Origin: CAZKTS01 sp964555735
GTDB taxonomy: Bacteria > Actinomycetota > Acidimicrobiia > IMCC26256 > PALSA-555
NCBI GenBank assembly: GCA_964555735.1
Contig: CAZKTS010000153.1
Coordinates: forward strand, 1-14,552
Reading direction: 5' to 3'
Length of the DNA: 14,552 nt
How positions within the stretch are numbered: the first letter of the stretch is position 1; every line of letters begins with the position of its first letter. Below, piece after piece: positions 5,138 through 13,088 of this stretch. Under the pieces are notes generated by a model. That model was not told the DNA's origin and searched no databases. It was given only the letters and a program-made list of their open reading frames with translations. Made by a program: the position numbers and the translations under genes.

Positions 5138-7765
5138 CTATTCGGGGTCGAGCGCGAGCACCTCGGCCAGCTCCGCGCGCCCGTGCACGCCGAGCTTGTC
5201 GTAGACGCGCTGGAGGTGGTTCTCGACGGTGCGGCTGCTCACGAAGAGGCGCTCCGCGATCTCCTTGCTCGTCATCCCCCGTCCCGCGAGCTCGGCGACC
5301 TCACGCTCGCGCCGAGTGAGCGGCGTGGCGTCTCCCGCGGCCGCGAGCGCCGGCGTGCGCGCACCCTCGCAGCGGTCGGCCAGCCGAACCGCGCGCTGCG
5401 TGCTCTCCGATGCCCGCCGGGGAAGGCTCGCCCGCCGGGCGACCCGTGCACCCGCCGCGGCCGCCTCGGCCGCCAGCAGCCACGCGCCGATCGCCTCGAA
5501 CTCGACCGCGGCGCGGTCCAGCTCATCGAGGTCTTGGGCGGCCAGTCCCCGGGCGTGCCGGGCACGCGCGGGGATGAGGGCGCCGTCGGTGATGGCGTCG
5601 ATCTCGGTGAGGCGCTCCACCACCTCTTCGGCCCAGCCGAGGCGAGCGATGTCGTGCAACGCCGCCGCTTCGAGCGCGAAGCGCCCGGTGGTGCGCGCGT
5701 CGGCCGCCGCCTGGCGCAAGAGGTCGCGCGCGAGCGTGAGCTCCCCGCGCTGCGCGACGGTCCAGGCCCGTGCCCGTTCGATGTCCGGGTCCATGATCCG
5801 CAGCGGGGTCTCCGGCTCGGCGTCGAGATCGGCGATCGCCGCCTCCGCACCGTCGAGGTCGCCGACCAATGCGAGCGCGTGCGCCAGCGCGCCGTAGCCC
5901 CAGCGCGCGCCCGCGTGGTTGAGGTCGCCGAACACCACCGCGGCCTCGCGTGCCCAGCGCGCGGCCGCCCGGGCCTCGCCGCGCACGAGCGCGATGCGCG
6001 CGAGCGCGACCGCCAGCCACGCCTGTCCGTCACTCGCCTGGAGCTCCGTGGCGCCCTCGTACCCCATCCGGGCGAGCTCCTCGGCCTCGTCGAGATCGCC
6101 GGCCTCGAGCATGGCGAGGACGACCGCGACCAGGTAGACGCCCGGCCCGGCGACCTGGAGCTGATCACCGAGGTTCAGCCGCAGGTCGAATGCCCGCGAC
6201 GCGATCGCGCGCGCGCGGTCCGTGCGCCCGACCAGCGTGGACGCAACCGACACGGGGAGTGCACCCAGCACGTAGGCGCGCTCGTCGCCCTGCTCGAGGA
6301 GCGGCTCGGCGAGGACGAGGGCCTCGGCCGGTCGGCCCTCGAAGACGCCGTGGACGGCCCGCTGCGCGCGCAGCTCGCCGAGGAGGTCCGGCGCGTCGAG
6401 CCCCTGCTCGGCGGCCACCAGGATCTGCTCGGCGTCCCGAGCGCGTCCCAGGCCTCGGAAGAGGTTGGCGGTTCGCGCCAGCACCGCGAGGACCCGTTGG
6501 CGATCGTCGGTGGCGAGGTCCTGCGCGCTCGCGAGCATCGACTCGGCCGCTTCGTGGTCGCCGAGCTGATCGAGGGTCTCGCCGAGCATGTGCGCGGTCT
6601 CCGCCGTCGGCGCCTGCGCGTGCGCGACGCGGGCCAGACGTTCCGCGAGCGGCACGTCCCAGGCGAATCGCGCCTGGCGCGCGCCTTCGAGGAGCGTCTC
6701 GGCATCGCCACCGCCACCGTCGAGCCGCCAGAGCGCGACGCGCAGCACGTCCTCCCGACGACGCGTGCCGTGGGCGTCGACCCGGTCCGCGAGGCCGCGC
6801 GCGACTTGCTGACGTCGACGGACCGGCAGTCCGGCGCGCACGACCTCGCCGTAGATCGGGTGCGCCATGCGCACCTGCTGGCGCGCGCCCTCGACCACGA
6901 CCTCGACGAGGCCGCGCCGCTCGAGCGCGTCGATCGCGCGAGCAGAGGCAAGCGCCTCGACGTCGACCGCGGCCACGGGTTCGCCGACGCTCACGACCTC
7001 GAGCGCGGCTCGCTCGTCGTCGTCGAGCGCGCCGAGGCGGAGCCCGACGAGCTCGCCCAGGCGGGTCGACGCGGCGAGCGTGCCGCGCAGACGCCACATG
7101 CCGCTGCCCTCGCTGAACGCGCCGGCCTCGACCGCGCCGATCACGAGCTCGCGCAGGAAGAGCGCGTTGCCGCGGCTGGTGGACCAGAACGTGTGGACCG
7201 TGAGGCCGTCGACGTCACCACCGAGCGCTTCGCGCAGCAGGCTCGCGGTCGCCTCGAGATCGAACGTGGGCACCTCGACGCGCGTGAGGACCTCGTCCTT
7301 CCAGAGCGCGGTCAGGTGGTCGGGCGCGGATGCGCCGGTGCGCACCGTGACCACGAGGAACACCTCCGGACGGCCGGCGAGCAGGCCCAACAACGCACCC
7401 GACGACTCGTCGAGCTCCTGGGCGTCGTCGACGACGAGCAGCAACGTCTCGCCGCCGGCAGCTTCGACGACGCTTGCGGTCGCGGCGCGCAGCACGTCAC
7501 CCTGGCCCGCCGCCATGGCGTCGGGCGCCACGGGCAGCAGCGGCGCGAACGCGCCGAACGGGATCGTGCCCGCGCTGCGGTTGGCGCGCACGATCGCGGT
7601 GGGCCACCGCCGCCGCTCCGCGAGCACGATCGACTCGGTGGCGAGTCGCGTCTTGCCGACCCCGGCGGGGCCGGCGAGCAGGACTCCCGCGCGGCCCTCG
7701 TCCATGGCCGCCGCCACCTGCGCGAGCTCGACGTCCCGCCCGACGAGCGGCCACCGACCGGACAT
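5138..7765 (-). CDS. LAL-type LuxR-family transcriptional regulator (ATPase-TPR-HTH)
   Basis: This 875-residue regulator belongs to the large ATP-binding LuxR (MalT-like) group. The P-loop GPAGVGKT is at residues 32-39 and the Walker B LLLVVDDAQ at about 108-116. An AAA/STAND-like module reaches to about 330, a long alanine-rich helical repeat region of TPR character spans about 400-800, and a C-terminal LuxR helix-turn-helix covers about 812-875 (LTRREREVAELAGRG, TSKEIAERLFVSSRTVENHL). The family integrates a ligand signal with ATP binding before activating promoters. I chose ATG 7765 because the P-loop domain starts 5 residues later and upstream codons run into the divergent ABC gene. Its stop is only 10 nt before the acyl-CoA dehydrogenase start, so the regulator appears to head the operon. 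The ligand is unknown. Confidence 0.93.
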   Translation of the reverse strand: MSGRWPLVGRDVELAQVAAAMDEGRAGVLLAGPAGVGKTRLATESIVLAERRRWPTAIVRANRSAGTIPFGAFAPLLPVAPDAMAAGQGDVLRAATASVVEAAGGETLLLVVDDAQELDESSGALLGLLAGRPEVFLVVTVRTGASAPDHLTALWKDEVLTRVEVPTFDLEATASLLREALGGDVDGLTVHTFWSTSRGNALFLRELVIGAVEAGAFSEGSGMWRLRGTLAASTRLGELVGLRLGALDDDERAALEVVSVGEPVAAVDVEALASARAIDALERRGLVEVVVEGARQQVRMAHPIYGEVVRAGLPVRRRQQVARGLADRVDAHGTRRREDVLRVALWRLDGGGGDAETLLEGARQARFAWDVPLAERLARVAHAQAPTAETAHMLGETLDQLGDHEAAESMLASAQDLATDDRQRVLAVLARTANLFRGLGRARDAEQILVAAEQGLDAPDLLGELRAQRAVHGVFEGRPAEALVLAEPLLEQGDERAYVLGALPVSVASTLVGRTDRARAIASRAFDLRLNLGDQLQVAGPGVYLVAVVLAMLEAGDLDEAEELARMGYEGATELQASDGQAWLAVALARIALVRGEARAAARWAREAAVVFGDLNHAGARWGYGALAHALALVGDLDGAEAAIADLDAEPETPLRIMDPDIERARAWTVAQRGELTLARDLLRQAAADARTTGRFALEAAALHDIARLGWAEEVVERLTEIDAITDGALIPARARHARGLAAQDLDELDRAAVEFEAIGAWLLAAEAAAAGARVARRASLPRRASESTQRAVRLADRCEGARTPALAAAGDATPLTRREREVAELAGRGMTSKEIAERLFVSSRTVENHLQRVYDKLGVHGRAELAEVLALDPE

Positions 7766-7825
7766 CCGACGAGCATCGCACGACGTCGGGAAGCGCAGAG
7801 GTCCCCGGTAGGTTGAACACCGCAC
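7766..7825. promoter_or_regulatory. 60-bp divergent promoter region between the LAL regulator and the ABC exporter
   Basis: A TAGGTT box (7809-7814) lies 11 nt before the ABC exporter ATG at 7826 and could be its -10, giving a leader of only a few bases. On the minus strand no clear TAnnnT box precedes the regulator start at 7765. An 8-bp palindrome CGACGTCG (7781-7788) near the centre is a candidate binding site, possibly for the LAL protein itself, but it is short and unproven. Confidence 0.4.
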
Positions 7826-9757
7826 ATGGCGATGCACCAGACCATCATGAGCTTCCGGCGGGATCCCGACGCCGTGCGAGGGCGCAGGGTCGAGCGCGAC
7901 CTCCTGCGCCGGGTGCTCGCGATGGCGAGGCCCTACCGCCGCCAGCTCATCGGCTTCCTGATCGCCGTCGTCGTCGCCGCCATCGTCGGCGCGATCCCTG
8001 CGCTGCTGCTGCGGTCGCTGCTCGACAACGCGGTGCCACAAGAGGACTTCACCCTCCTGTGGGTGCTCGCCCTCGGGGCGGTCCTCCTCGCGCTCGCCAA
8101 CGCCGGGCTGTCGCTCCTGCAGCGCTGGTACTCAGCGCGCATCGGCGAAGGCCTCATCTACGACATGCGGGTGTCGCTCTTCGATCACGTCCAGCGGCTG
8201 CCCCTCTCGTTCTTCACCCGCACCCAGACCGGGGCGCTGATGTCGCGCCTCAACAACGACGTGATCGGCGCGCAGCAGGCCGTCACCAACACCCTCGGGA
8301 CCGTCTTCTCGAACGCGATCAGCCTCGTGGTCACGCTCAGCTTCATGCTCGTGCTGGAGTGGCGGCTCACCATCCTGACGCTCCTGGTCCTGCCGTTCTT
8401 CGTGATCCCGGCGCGGCGCATCGGCCGCAAGCTCCAGGTCGTGACGCGCGAGGGCATGCAGCTCAACGCCAACATGAACAACACCGTGCAAGAGCGGTTC
8501 AACGTCTCCGGTGCGCTGGTGGTGAAGCTGTTCGGCAACCATGACCGCGAGCGCGACCTGTTCTCACGGCGCGCCGGTCGAGTGCGCGACATCGGCATCA
8601 CCAGCGCGATGTACTCGAGGGTGCTGTTCGTCGGCCTCGGCCTCGTCGCGGCCGTCGGTACCGCGGTCGTCTACTACCTCGGTGGGCGCTTCGCGATCGA
8701 GGGCGTGATCGGCGTCGGCACCGTCGCCGCGTTCGTCGTCTACACCGGGCAGATCTACACACCGCTCACCCAGCTCACCAACGCACGCGTCGACGTCATG
8801 ACCGCGCTGGTCTCGTTCGAACGCGTCTTCGAGGTGCTCGACTTCGAGGCCCTCATCCAGGAGCGCCCGGGCGCCTACGACCTCGAGCACGCCACCGGCC
8901 GCATCGAGCTCGACCACGTGTGGTTCAAGCACCCCCCGGCATCACTCAGCTCCCTCGCGTCGCTGGAGGAAGGCGTGCCGGAAGCCGACGACGGCGTCGA
9001 AGGCGACGACGCCTGGATCCTGCGAGACGTCTCGTTCACCGTGGAACCCGGCGAGCTGATCGCGCTGGTCGGCCCGTCGGGCGCGGGCAAGACCACGACC
9101 GCGATGCTCGTCCCGCGCATCAACGAGGTGAGCGACGGTGCGGTGCGCGTCGATGGCCACGACGTGCGCGACCTCACGCTCGACTCGCTGCGCGACGCGG
9201 TCGGCGTCGTGATGCAGGACCCCCACCTCTTCCACGAGTCGATCGCCGAGAACCTCCGCTACGCGAAGCCCGACGCCACCGGCGACGAGCTGGTCGCCGC
9301 CTGCAAGGCGGCGCGCATCCACGACCTGATCGCGAGCCTGCCGGACGGCTACGACACGGTCGTCGGCGAGCGGGGCTACCGCATGTCGGGCGGCGAGAAG
9401 CAGCGCATCGCCATCGCCCGCATGCTCCTCAAGGACCCGGCCGTCGTCATCCTCGACGAGGCCACCTCGCACCTCGACTCCGAGTCCGAGCACGCGATCC
9501 AGCGCGCGCTCGCCGACGCGCTCGTCGGCCGCACCGCGCTCGTCATCGCGCACCGACTGTCCACGATCGTCGCGGCCGACCGCATCGTCGTGCTCGACGA
9601 GGGTCAGGTCGTCGAGCAGGGCACGCACGCCGAGCTCCTCCGCGCCGGCGGTCTCTACGCCGACCTCTACCGCACCCAGGTCGACCGCGGGAACGAGCCG
9701 CCTCCGCTCGTGGGCGGCCCCGTGATCGGACCGGTCCCCGCCGCGGAGCCCGCGTAG
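7826..9757 (+). CDS. ABC exporter with fused membrane and ATPase domains
   Basis: This 643-residue type IV ABC exporter half-transporter should work as a homodimer in the inner membrane. Six transmembrane helices fall at about 40-63, 76-98, 153-176, 180-197, 263-285 and 295-312. The ATPase domain has Walker A GPSGAGKT (416-423), Q-loop Gln464, a signature reading MSGGEKQ (520-526), Walker B VVILDEA (540-546) and the switch His576. Residues about 371-396 form an acidic, Ser-rich insertion between the A-loop and the next strand (SLSSLASLEEGV, then several Asp/Glu). I recall a similar SLASLE insertion in actinobacterial relatives. The usual A-loop aromatic appears to be His369. A second ATG at 7832 is an alternative start. 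The SGNH hydrolase gene follows after 9 nt. The cargo, possibly a lipid or glycolipid, is unknown. Confidence 0.95.
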   Translation: MAMHQTIMSFRRDPDAVRGRRVERDLLRRVLAMARPYRRQLIGFLIAVVVAAIVGAIPALLLRSLLDNAVPQEDFTLLWVLALGAVLLALANAGLSLLQRWYSARIGEGLIYDMRVSLFDHVQRLPLSFFTRTQTGALMSRLNNDVIGAQQAVTNTLGTVFSNAISLVVTLSFMLVLEWRLTILTLLVLPFFVIPARRIGRKLQVVTREGMQLNANMNNTVQERFNVSGALVVKLFGNHDRERDLFSRRAGRVRDIGITSAMYSRVLFVGLGLVAAVGTAVVYYLGGRFAIEGVIGVGTVAAFVVYTGQIYTPLTQLTNARVDVMTALVSFERVFEVLDFEALIQERPGAYDLEHATGRIELDHVWFKHPPASLSSLASLEEGVPEADDGVEGDDAWILRDVSFTVEPGELIALVGPSGAGKTTTAMLVPRINEVSDGAVRVDGHDVRDLTLDSLRDAVGVVMQDPHLFHESIAENLRYAKPDATGDELVAACKAARIHDLIASLPDGYDTVVGERGYRMSGGEKQRIAIARMLLKDPAVVILDEATSHLDSESEHAIQRALADALVGRTALVIAHRLSTIVAADRIVVLDEGQVVEQGTHAELLRAGGLYADLYRTQVDRGNEPPPLVGGPVIGPVPAAEPA

Positions 9758-9766
9758 CAGCACTCG

Positions 9767-10792
9767 ATGCGAGCATCGGCCCCGCCCCCAATGCTCGTCA
9801 CGCTCGGCGTGGTGTTCAGCATCTCGGTCGCGGCCGTCGGCGTGCTCGCAGTGACGAGAGGAGTGGGTGACGAGTCACGCGCGCCGAGCCTCCAACCCAC
9901 CTCGTCGACGGCGACGAGCACGACCGTCGCCGACGACCCCGACTGCCGCTCGCCGCTCACGGTCGATGACCCCCTCCGCCTCTGGATCGGCGGCGACTCG
10001 CTCGCCGGATCCCTGGGGCCGTCGCTCGGCGCCCTGGCATCCGACACCGGCGTCGTCGCAACGACGTACGACTCACGGGTGTCGAGCGGCCTCGCGTCCC
10101 CCGAGGTGTTCGATTGGCCGAAGCAGGCGGCCGTCGAGATCCCGTTCGTCGACCCGGAGGTCGCGGTGTTCATGGTGGGCACCAACGACTTCAACCTGCC
10201 GCGCCCCCAACCGCTCGACCTCGCCGGCCGACCCGCGTGGAAAGCGCAGTACGAGGTGCTGGTCGAGCAGATGCTCGACCTCCTCGACGGCGACGACGGC
10301 GACCGCCCCGTGATCTGGGTCGGCGCGCCGCCGATGCAGGACCGGCGCAAGGACGCGGGCGTGCGCGAGATCAACGAGGTGGAGCGCGCGGTCGTCGCCC
10401 GGCATCCGGACGCGGTGTTCCTCGACACGTACACGCTCTTTGCCGGGCCCGACGGTCGCTACGCGGCGTCGCTCCCCGACGACGACGGCCGCACCGTGCG
10501 CATGCGCGCCGCCGACGGCATCCACTTCACGCCCGAAGGCGGCGACCGACTGGCGCGCGCGGTGCTGCGGCTCCTCGACGAGCGCTGCGCGATCGAGGCG
10601 CAGGCGGTCGAGGGCGCCGAACAGCCGATCGTGCAGGCGCCCGGCAGCTCGCAGGTGCCCGGCACGCACCGCACCCCGATCACCGCGCCGCCGCCGGTGA
10701 CGACGCCCACCACCCTTGCCCCCACGACCGCTCCCCCGACGACCACGACCGCCCCGCCGGTCATCACCATCCCGACGCTCAGCGAGCCCTGA
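9767..10792 (+). CDS. Membrane-anchored or secreted SGNH/GDSL hydrolase (DUF459-like)
   Basis: This 341-residue extracytoplasmic esterase-like protein has an N-terminal hydrophobic segment at about 9-30, a Ser/Thr-rich linker to about 58, then an SGNH hydrolase domain from about 65 to 275. The catalytic blocks are visible: nucleophile Ser78 in IGGDSLAG, a SSGLASPEVFDWP segment at 106-118 characteristic of DUF459-type proteins, Asn140 in MVGTND, and Asp250/His253 in DGIHFTPEG. The C-terminal about 40 residues are rich in Pro and Thr, like a wall-spanning tail. Family members add or remove acetyl/acyl esters on surface glycans or lipids; the direction here is unknown. The ATG at 9767 lies 9 nt after the ABC exporter stop, suggesting co-expression and perhaps action on the exported molecule, which is inference. 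Confidence 0.88.
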   Translation: MRASAPPPMLVTLGVVFSISVAAVGVLAVTRGVGDESRAPSLQPTSSTATSTTVADDPDCRSPLTVDDPLRLWIGGDSLAGSLGPSLGALASDTGVVATTYDSRVSSGLASPEVFDWPKQAAVEIPFVDPEVAVFMVGTNDFNLPRPQPLDLAGRPAWKAQYEVLVEQMLDLLDGDDGDRPVIWVGAPPMQDRRKDAGVREINEVERAVVARHPDAVFLDTYTLFAGPDGRYAASLPDDDGRTVRMRAADGIHFTPEGGDRLARAVLRLLDERCAIEAQAVEGAEQPIVQAPGSSQVPGTHRTPITAPPPVTTPTTLAPTTAPPTTTTAPPVITIPTLSEP

Positions 10793-10872
10793 GCCGGGAC
10801 CGCCAACGGGCGGACGGCGGACCGGCGGACCGCAGTGAGGTCGAGGAAGTGACCGGTCGGTAACCTCCGTCC
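10793..10872 (+). promoter_or_regulatory. Promoter region of mcd with three GGCGGAC heptamers and a leaderless -10 box
   Basis: TAACCT (10861-10866) precedes the ATG at 10873 by 6 nt, fitting a leaderless promoter. Upstream, GGCGGAC occurs three times, at 10809-10815, 10816-10822 and 10824-10830, the last two within an exact 8-bp tandem repeat. If transcription starts at the ATG, the repeats lie at roughly -64 to -43, a normal position for an activator site. A small CCGCC/GGCGG hairpin (10800-10813) could end the preceding operon. No clear -35 box is visible. Confidence 0.45.
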
Positions 10873-12519
10873 ATGCCCAAGGACCAGGAAGCCGTGCACC
10901 TGGAAGCCGCGGCCGCCGCGGTCGAGGACGCCGCGGCCGTCGTCACCACCGCGTGCCGGCACCTCGCCCGCGCCGCCGCCGACGGCGAGCGCATCTCCGT
11001 CGCCAAGCTCGACGAGCACCAGATGCTCGCCTACGACCTCGCGCACGCGGCGAGCGCGGTCCAGGGCTGCCGCGTGATGCTCGAGTACGCCGAGCACGGC
11101 GAGTACGAGGCGATGCTCGCCCGCGGGTTCATCGCCGACGTCATCTGGGACCTGGGGGCGAAGGTGCTCGGTCGCAGCGCGGCGTGGGGACTCGAGGGTG
11201 GCGAGCTCGCCGCGACGCTGCCGTTCGTCGAGGCGCACCGCTCACCGACGTTCCTCGCCGAGCTGGCAGAGCACGTCGCGCGCGAGGGCACGGGCCCCGC
11301 GCACCTCGACGAGGACTTCGAGCTCGTGCGCGAGACGTTCCACCGGTTCGCCGAGGATCGCATCCGTCCGGTCGCCGAGCACGTGCACCGCACCAACGCC
11401 GACATCCCCGACGACGTCATCGCCGGTCTCGCCGAGCTCGGCGGCTTCGGACTGTCGGTGCCCGAGGAGTACGGCGGGTACGCGAGCGGCGGCGAGTCCG
11501 ACTACCTCGGCATGATCGTCGCGACCGAAGAGCTCTCGTGGGGATCGCTCGGCGTCGGCGGTTCGCTGATCACCCGGCCCGAGATCCTCACGCGCGCGAT
11601 CGTGCGGGGCGGCACCGAGGAGCAGAAGCAGCGGTGGCTGCCGCGCATCGCCACCGGCGAGCTCATGGTCGGCGTGATGGTGACCGAGCCCGACGTCGGC
11701 TCCGACGTCGCGGGCGTGAAGGTCGCCGCCAATCCCGTCGAGGGCGGCTACCGCATCAACGGGGTCAAGACGTGGGCGACGTTCGCGGGACGCGCCGACG
11801 TCCTCATGCTCCTCGCGCGCACCGACCCCGACCGCTCGGCGGGCCACCGCGGCCTGTCGCTCTTCGTCGTCGACAAGGAGCCCGCGCCCGGGCACGCGTT
11901 CTCGTTCGAGCAGGAGCACGACGGCACGGTCGGCAAGATCGAGGGTCGCGCGATCGACACCATCGGCTACCGGGGCATGCACTCGTACGAGGTCGCGTTC
12001 GACGACTGGTTCGTGCCGGCCGAGAACCTCGTCGGCGAGGACGCCGGGCTCGGCAAGGGCTTCTACCTCCAGATGGAGGGCTTCGAGAACGGTCGACTCC
12101 AGACCGCGGCGCGCGCGGTGGGTGTCATGCAGGCTGCGTTCGACGCCGGGCTCGCGTACGCGCAGGACCGCCAGGTCTTCGGCCGGGCGGTCGCCGACTA
12201 CCAGCTCTCGCAGGCCAAGCTCGCGCGCATGGCCTTCCTCATCCAGGCGGGCCGCCAGTTCTCCTACGCGGTCGCGCAGCGGATGGGCGACGGCGAGGGG
12301 ACGCTCCAGGCCGCGATGGTGAAGGCGTACGTGTGCCGCGCCGCCGAGTGGGTGACCCGTGAGGCCATGCAGCTGCACGGCGGCATGGGGTACGCCGAGG
12401 AGTACGCGGTGTCGCGCTACTTCGTCGACGCGAGGGTGCTGTCGATCTTCGAGGGCGCCGACGAGACCCTCTGCCTCCGCCTCATCGCCCGCCGCCTCGC
12501 CGAGCAGGCCCTCGGCTAA
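10873..12519 (+). CDS. mcd: (2S)-methylsuccinyl-CoA dehydrogenase
   Basis: This 548-residue flavin-dependent dehydrogenase oxidises methylsuccinyl-CoA to mesaconyl-CoA in the ethylmalonyl-CoA pathway for acetyl-CoA assimilation. Unlike ordinary acyl-CoA dehydrogenases (about 380-390 residues) it has an N-terminal helical extension of about 140 residues, a hallmark of Mcd proteins. The core carries TEPDVGSDVAG (271-281), NGVKTWATFAGRADV (296-310), EGRAIDTIGYRGMHSYEVAF (357-376), YLQMEGFENGRLQTAARAVG (398-417) and the catalytic Glu527 in IFEGADE. The mid-protein motifs match what I know of proteobacterial and actinobacterial Mcd enzymes. ATG 10873 is favoured by a TAACCT box 6 nt upstream. It is convergent with the lyase operon at 12591-14033 and probably monocistronic. 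The other key enzyme, crotonyl-CoA carboxylase/reductase, is not in the window. Confidence 0.88.
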   Translation: MPKDQEAVHLEAAAAAVEDAAAVVTTACRHLARAAADGERISVAKLDEHQMLAYDLAHAASAVQGCRVMLEYAEHGEYEAMLARGFIADVIWDLGAKVLGRSAAWGLEGGELAATLPFVEAHRSPTFLAELAEHVAREGTGPAHLDEDFELVRETFHRFAEDRIRPVAEHVHRTNADIPDDVIAGLAELGGFGLSVPEEYGGYASGGESDYLGMIVATEELSWGSLGVGGSLITRPEILTRAIVRGGTEEQKQRWLPRIATGELMVGVMVTEPDVGSDVAGVKVAANPVEGGYRINGVKTWATFAGRADVLMLLARTDPDRSAGHRGLSLFVVDKEPAPGHAFSFEQEHDGTVGKIEGRAIDTIGYRGMHSYEVAFDDWFVPAENLVGEDAGLGKGFYLQMEGFENGRLQTAARAVGVMQAAFDAGLAYAQDRQVFGRAVADYQLSQAKLARMAFLIQAGRQFSYAVAQRMGDGEGTLQAAMVKAYVCRAAEWVTREAMQLHGGMGYAEEYAVSRYFVDARVLSIFEGADETLCLRLIARRLAEQALG

Positions 12520-12553
12520 GCGTCAGCCGGAGCAGCCGAGCGTCCCGCCAGGG

Positions 12554-12576
12554 CGGCGGCGGGTATCCCGCCGCCG
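12554..12576. terminator. Bidirectional GC hairpin between convergent genes
   Basis: The arms at 12554-12563 and 12567-12576 form a perfect 10-bp all-GC stem around a TAT loop. It lies between the stop of mcd (12519) on the plus strand and the stop of the coiled-coil gene (12591) on the minus strand, so it can end transcripts from both sides. No T-tract follows in either direction. Confidence 0.65.
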
Positions 12577-12590
12577 AGCGAGCGCGACCA

Positions 12591-13076
12591 TCAAGGTGAG
12601 CCGCCGAGGTCCTTGAGCTCGTCGCGGGCCTCCTCGACGTGGTCGAGGCGCTCGTTGATGGTCCGCAGCGACTCGTCGACGCCACCCACGAGCGGGCTGG
12701 CCGCCTCGATGGCGGTGCGGCCGATGCGCTCGCCCGTCTTCTCGACCTCGGCGATCCGGTACCGCAGGGAGAGCAGCGCCTTGTGCCGGGCCTTGAACGG
12801 CAGCCGGGCCGCGAGCACCAGCTGGTCGTCGAGCGCCCGGACCGTGGCTTCGAGCTCGTCGACGAGGCTCTCGTAGCTGGCCGTCGGCACGCCCCGCCGG
12901 CGGGCGTCGGCGACGCTGCGACGGGTGCGCTCGAGGGCGCGGTGCGAGCGACGGTGGAGGTCGGCGCCGACGCTCTGTGAGGTCTGCCACGACATCGGCA
13001 CACCCGGCCGGCGTCGGGACGCGCGCCACGAGATCCCCAGGACGGTGATCACGGCCGCGACGATCACGACTTCCAC
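12591..13076 (-). CDS. Small membrane-anchored coiled-coil protein, function unknown
   Basis: This 161-residue protein begins with one hydrophobic helix at about residues 2-16, followed by a basic stretch (WRASRRR) that would hold the rest in the cytoplasm. The remainder is highly charged and helical, with likely coiled-coil segments at about 66-115 and 134-156. No catalytic motif is visible and I do not recognise the family. The start is taken as GTG 13076; an in-frame GTG at codon 4 is an alternative. It lies 12 nt downstream of the CoA-ester lyase gene on the same strand, and a strong hairpin follows its stop. Co-transcription with the lyase is likely, but a functional link is not evident. 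It could be a structural or scaffolding protein. Confidence 0.72.
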   Translation of the reverse strand: MEVVIVAAVITVLGISWRASRRRPGVPMSWQTSQSVGADLHRRSHRALERTRRSVADARRRGVPTASYESLVDELEATVRALDDQLVLAARLPFKARHKALLSLRYRIAEVEKTGERIGRTAIEAASPLVGGVDESLRTINERLDHVEEARDELKDLGGSP

Positions 13077-13088
13077 GCGGCCACCAGG

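Noticed and set aside
4928..7816. Long open plus-strand frame opposite the LAL regulator and part of the acyl-CoA dehydrogenase
   Set aside because: It is antisense to two proteins with clear domain motifs, has an Arg/Glu-rich composition without any recognisable fold, and arises from the low stop-codon frequency of GC-rich DNA.
7766..8041. N-terminal extension of the LAL regulator frame into the ABC exporter gene
   Set aside because: The P-loop domain begins right after ATG 7765, the extension is antisense to the conserved start of the ABC exporter, and it shows no conserved motif.
10690..10785. Repeat-like ACGACC/CCG-rich stretch
   Set aside because: It encodes the Pro/Thr-rich C-terminal tail of the SGNH hydrolase and is low-complexity coding sequence, not a DNA repeat element.
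10953..12362. Alternate plus-strand frame inside mcd
   Set aside because: An Arg-rich shadow frame; the mcd frame carries all acyl-CoA dehydrogenase motifs.
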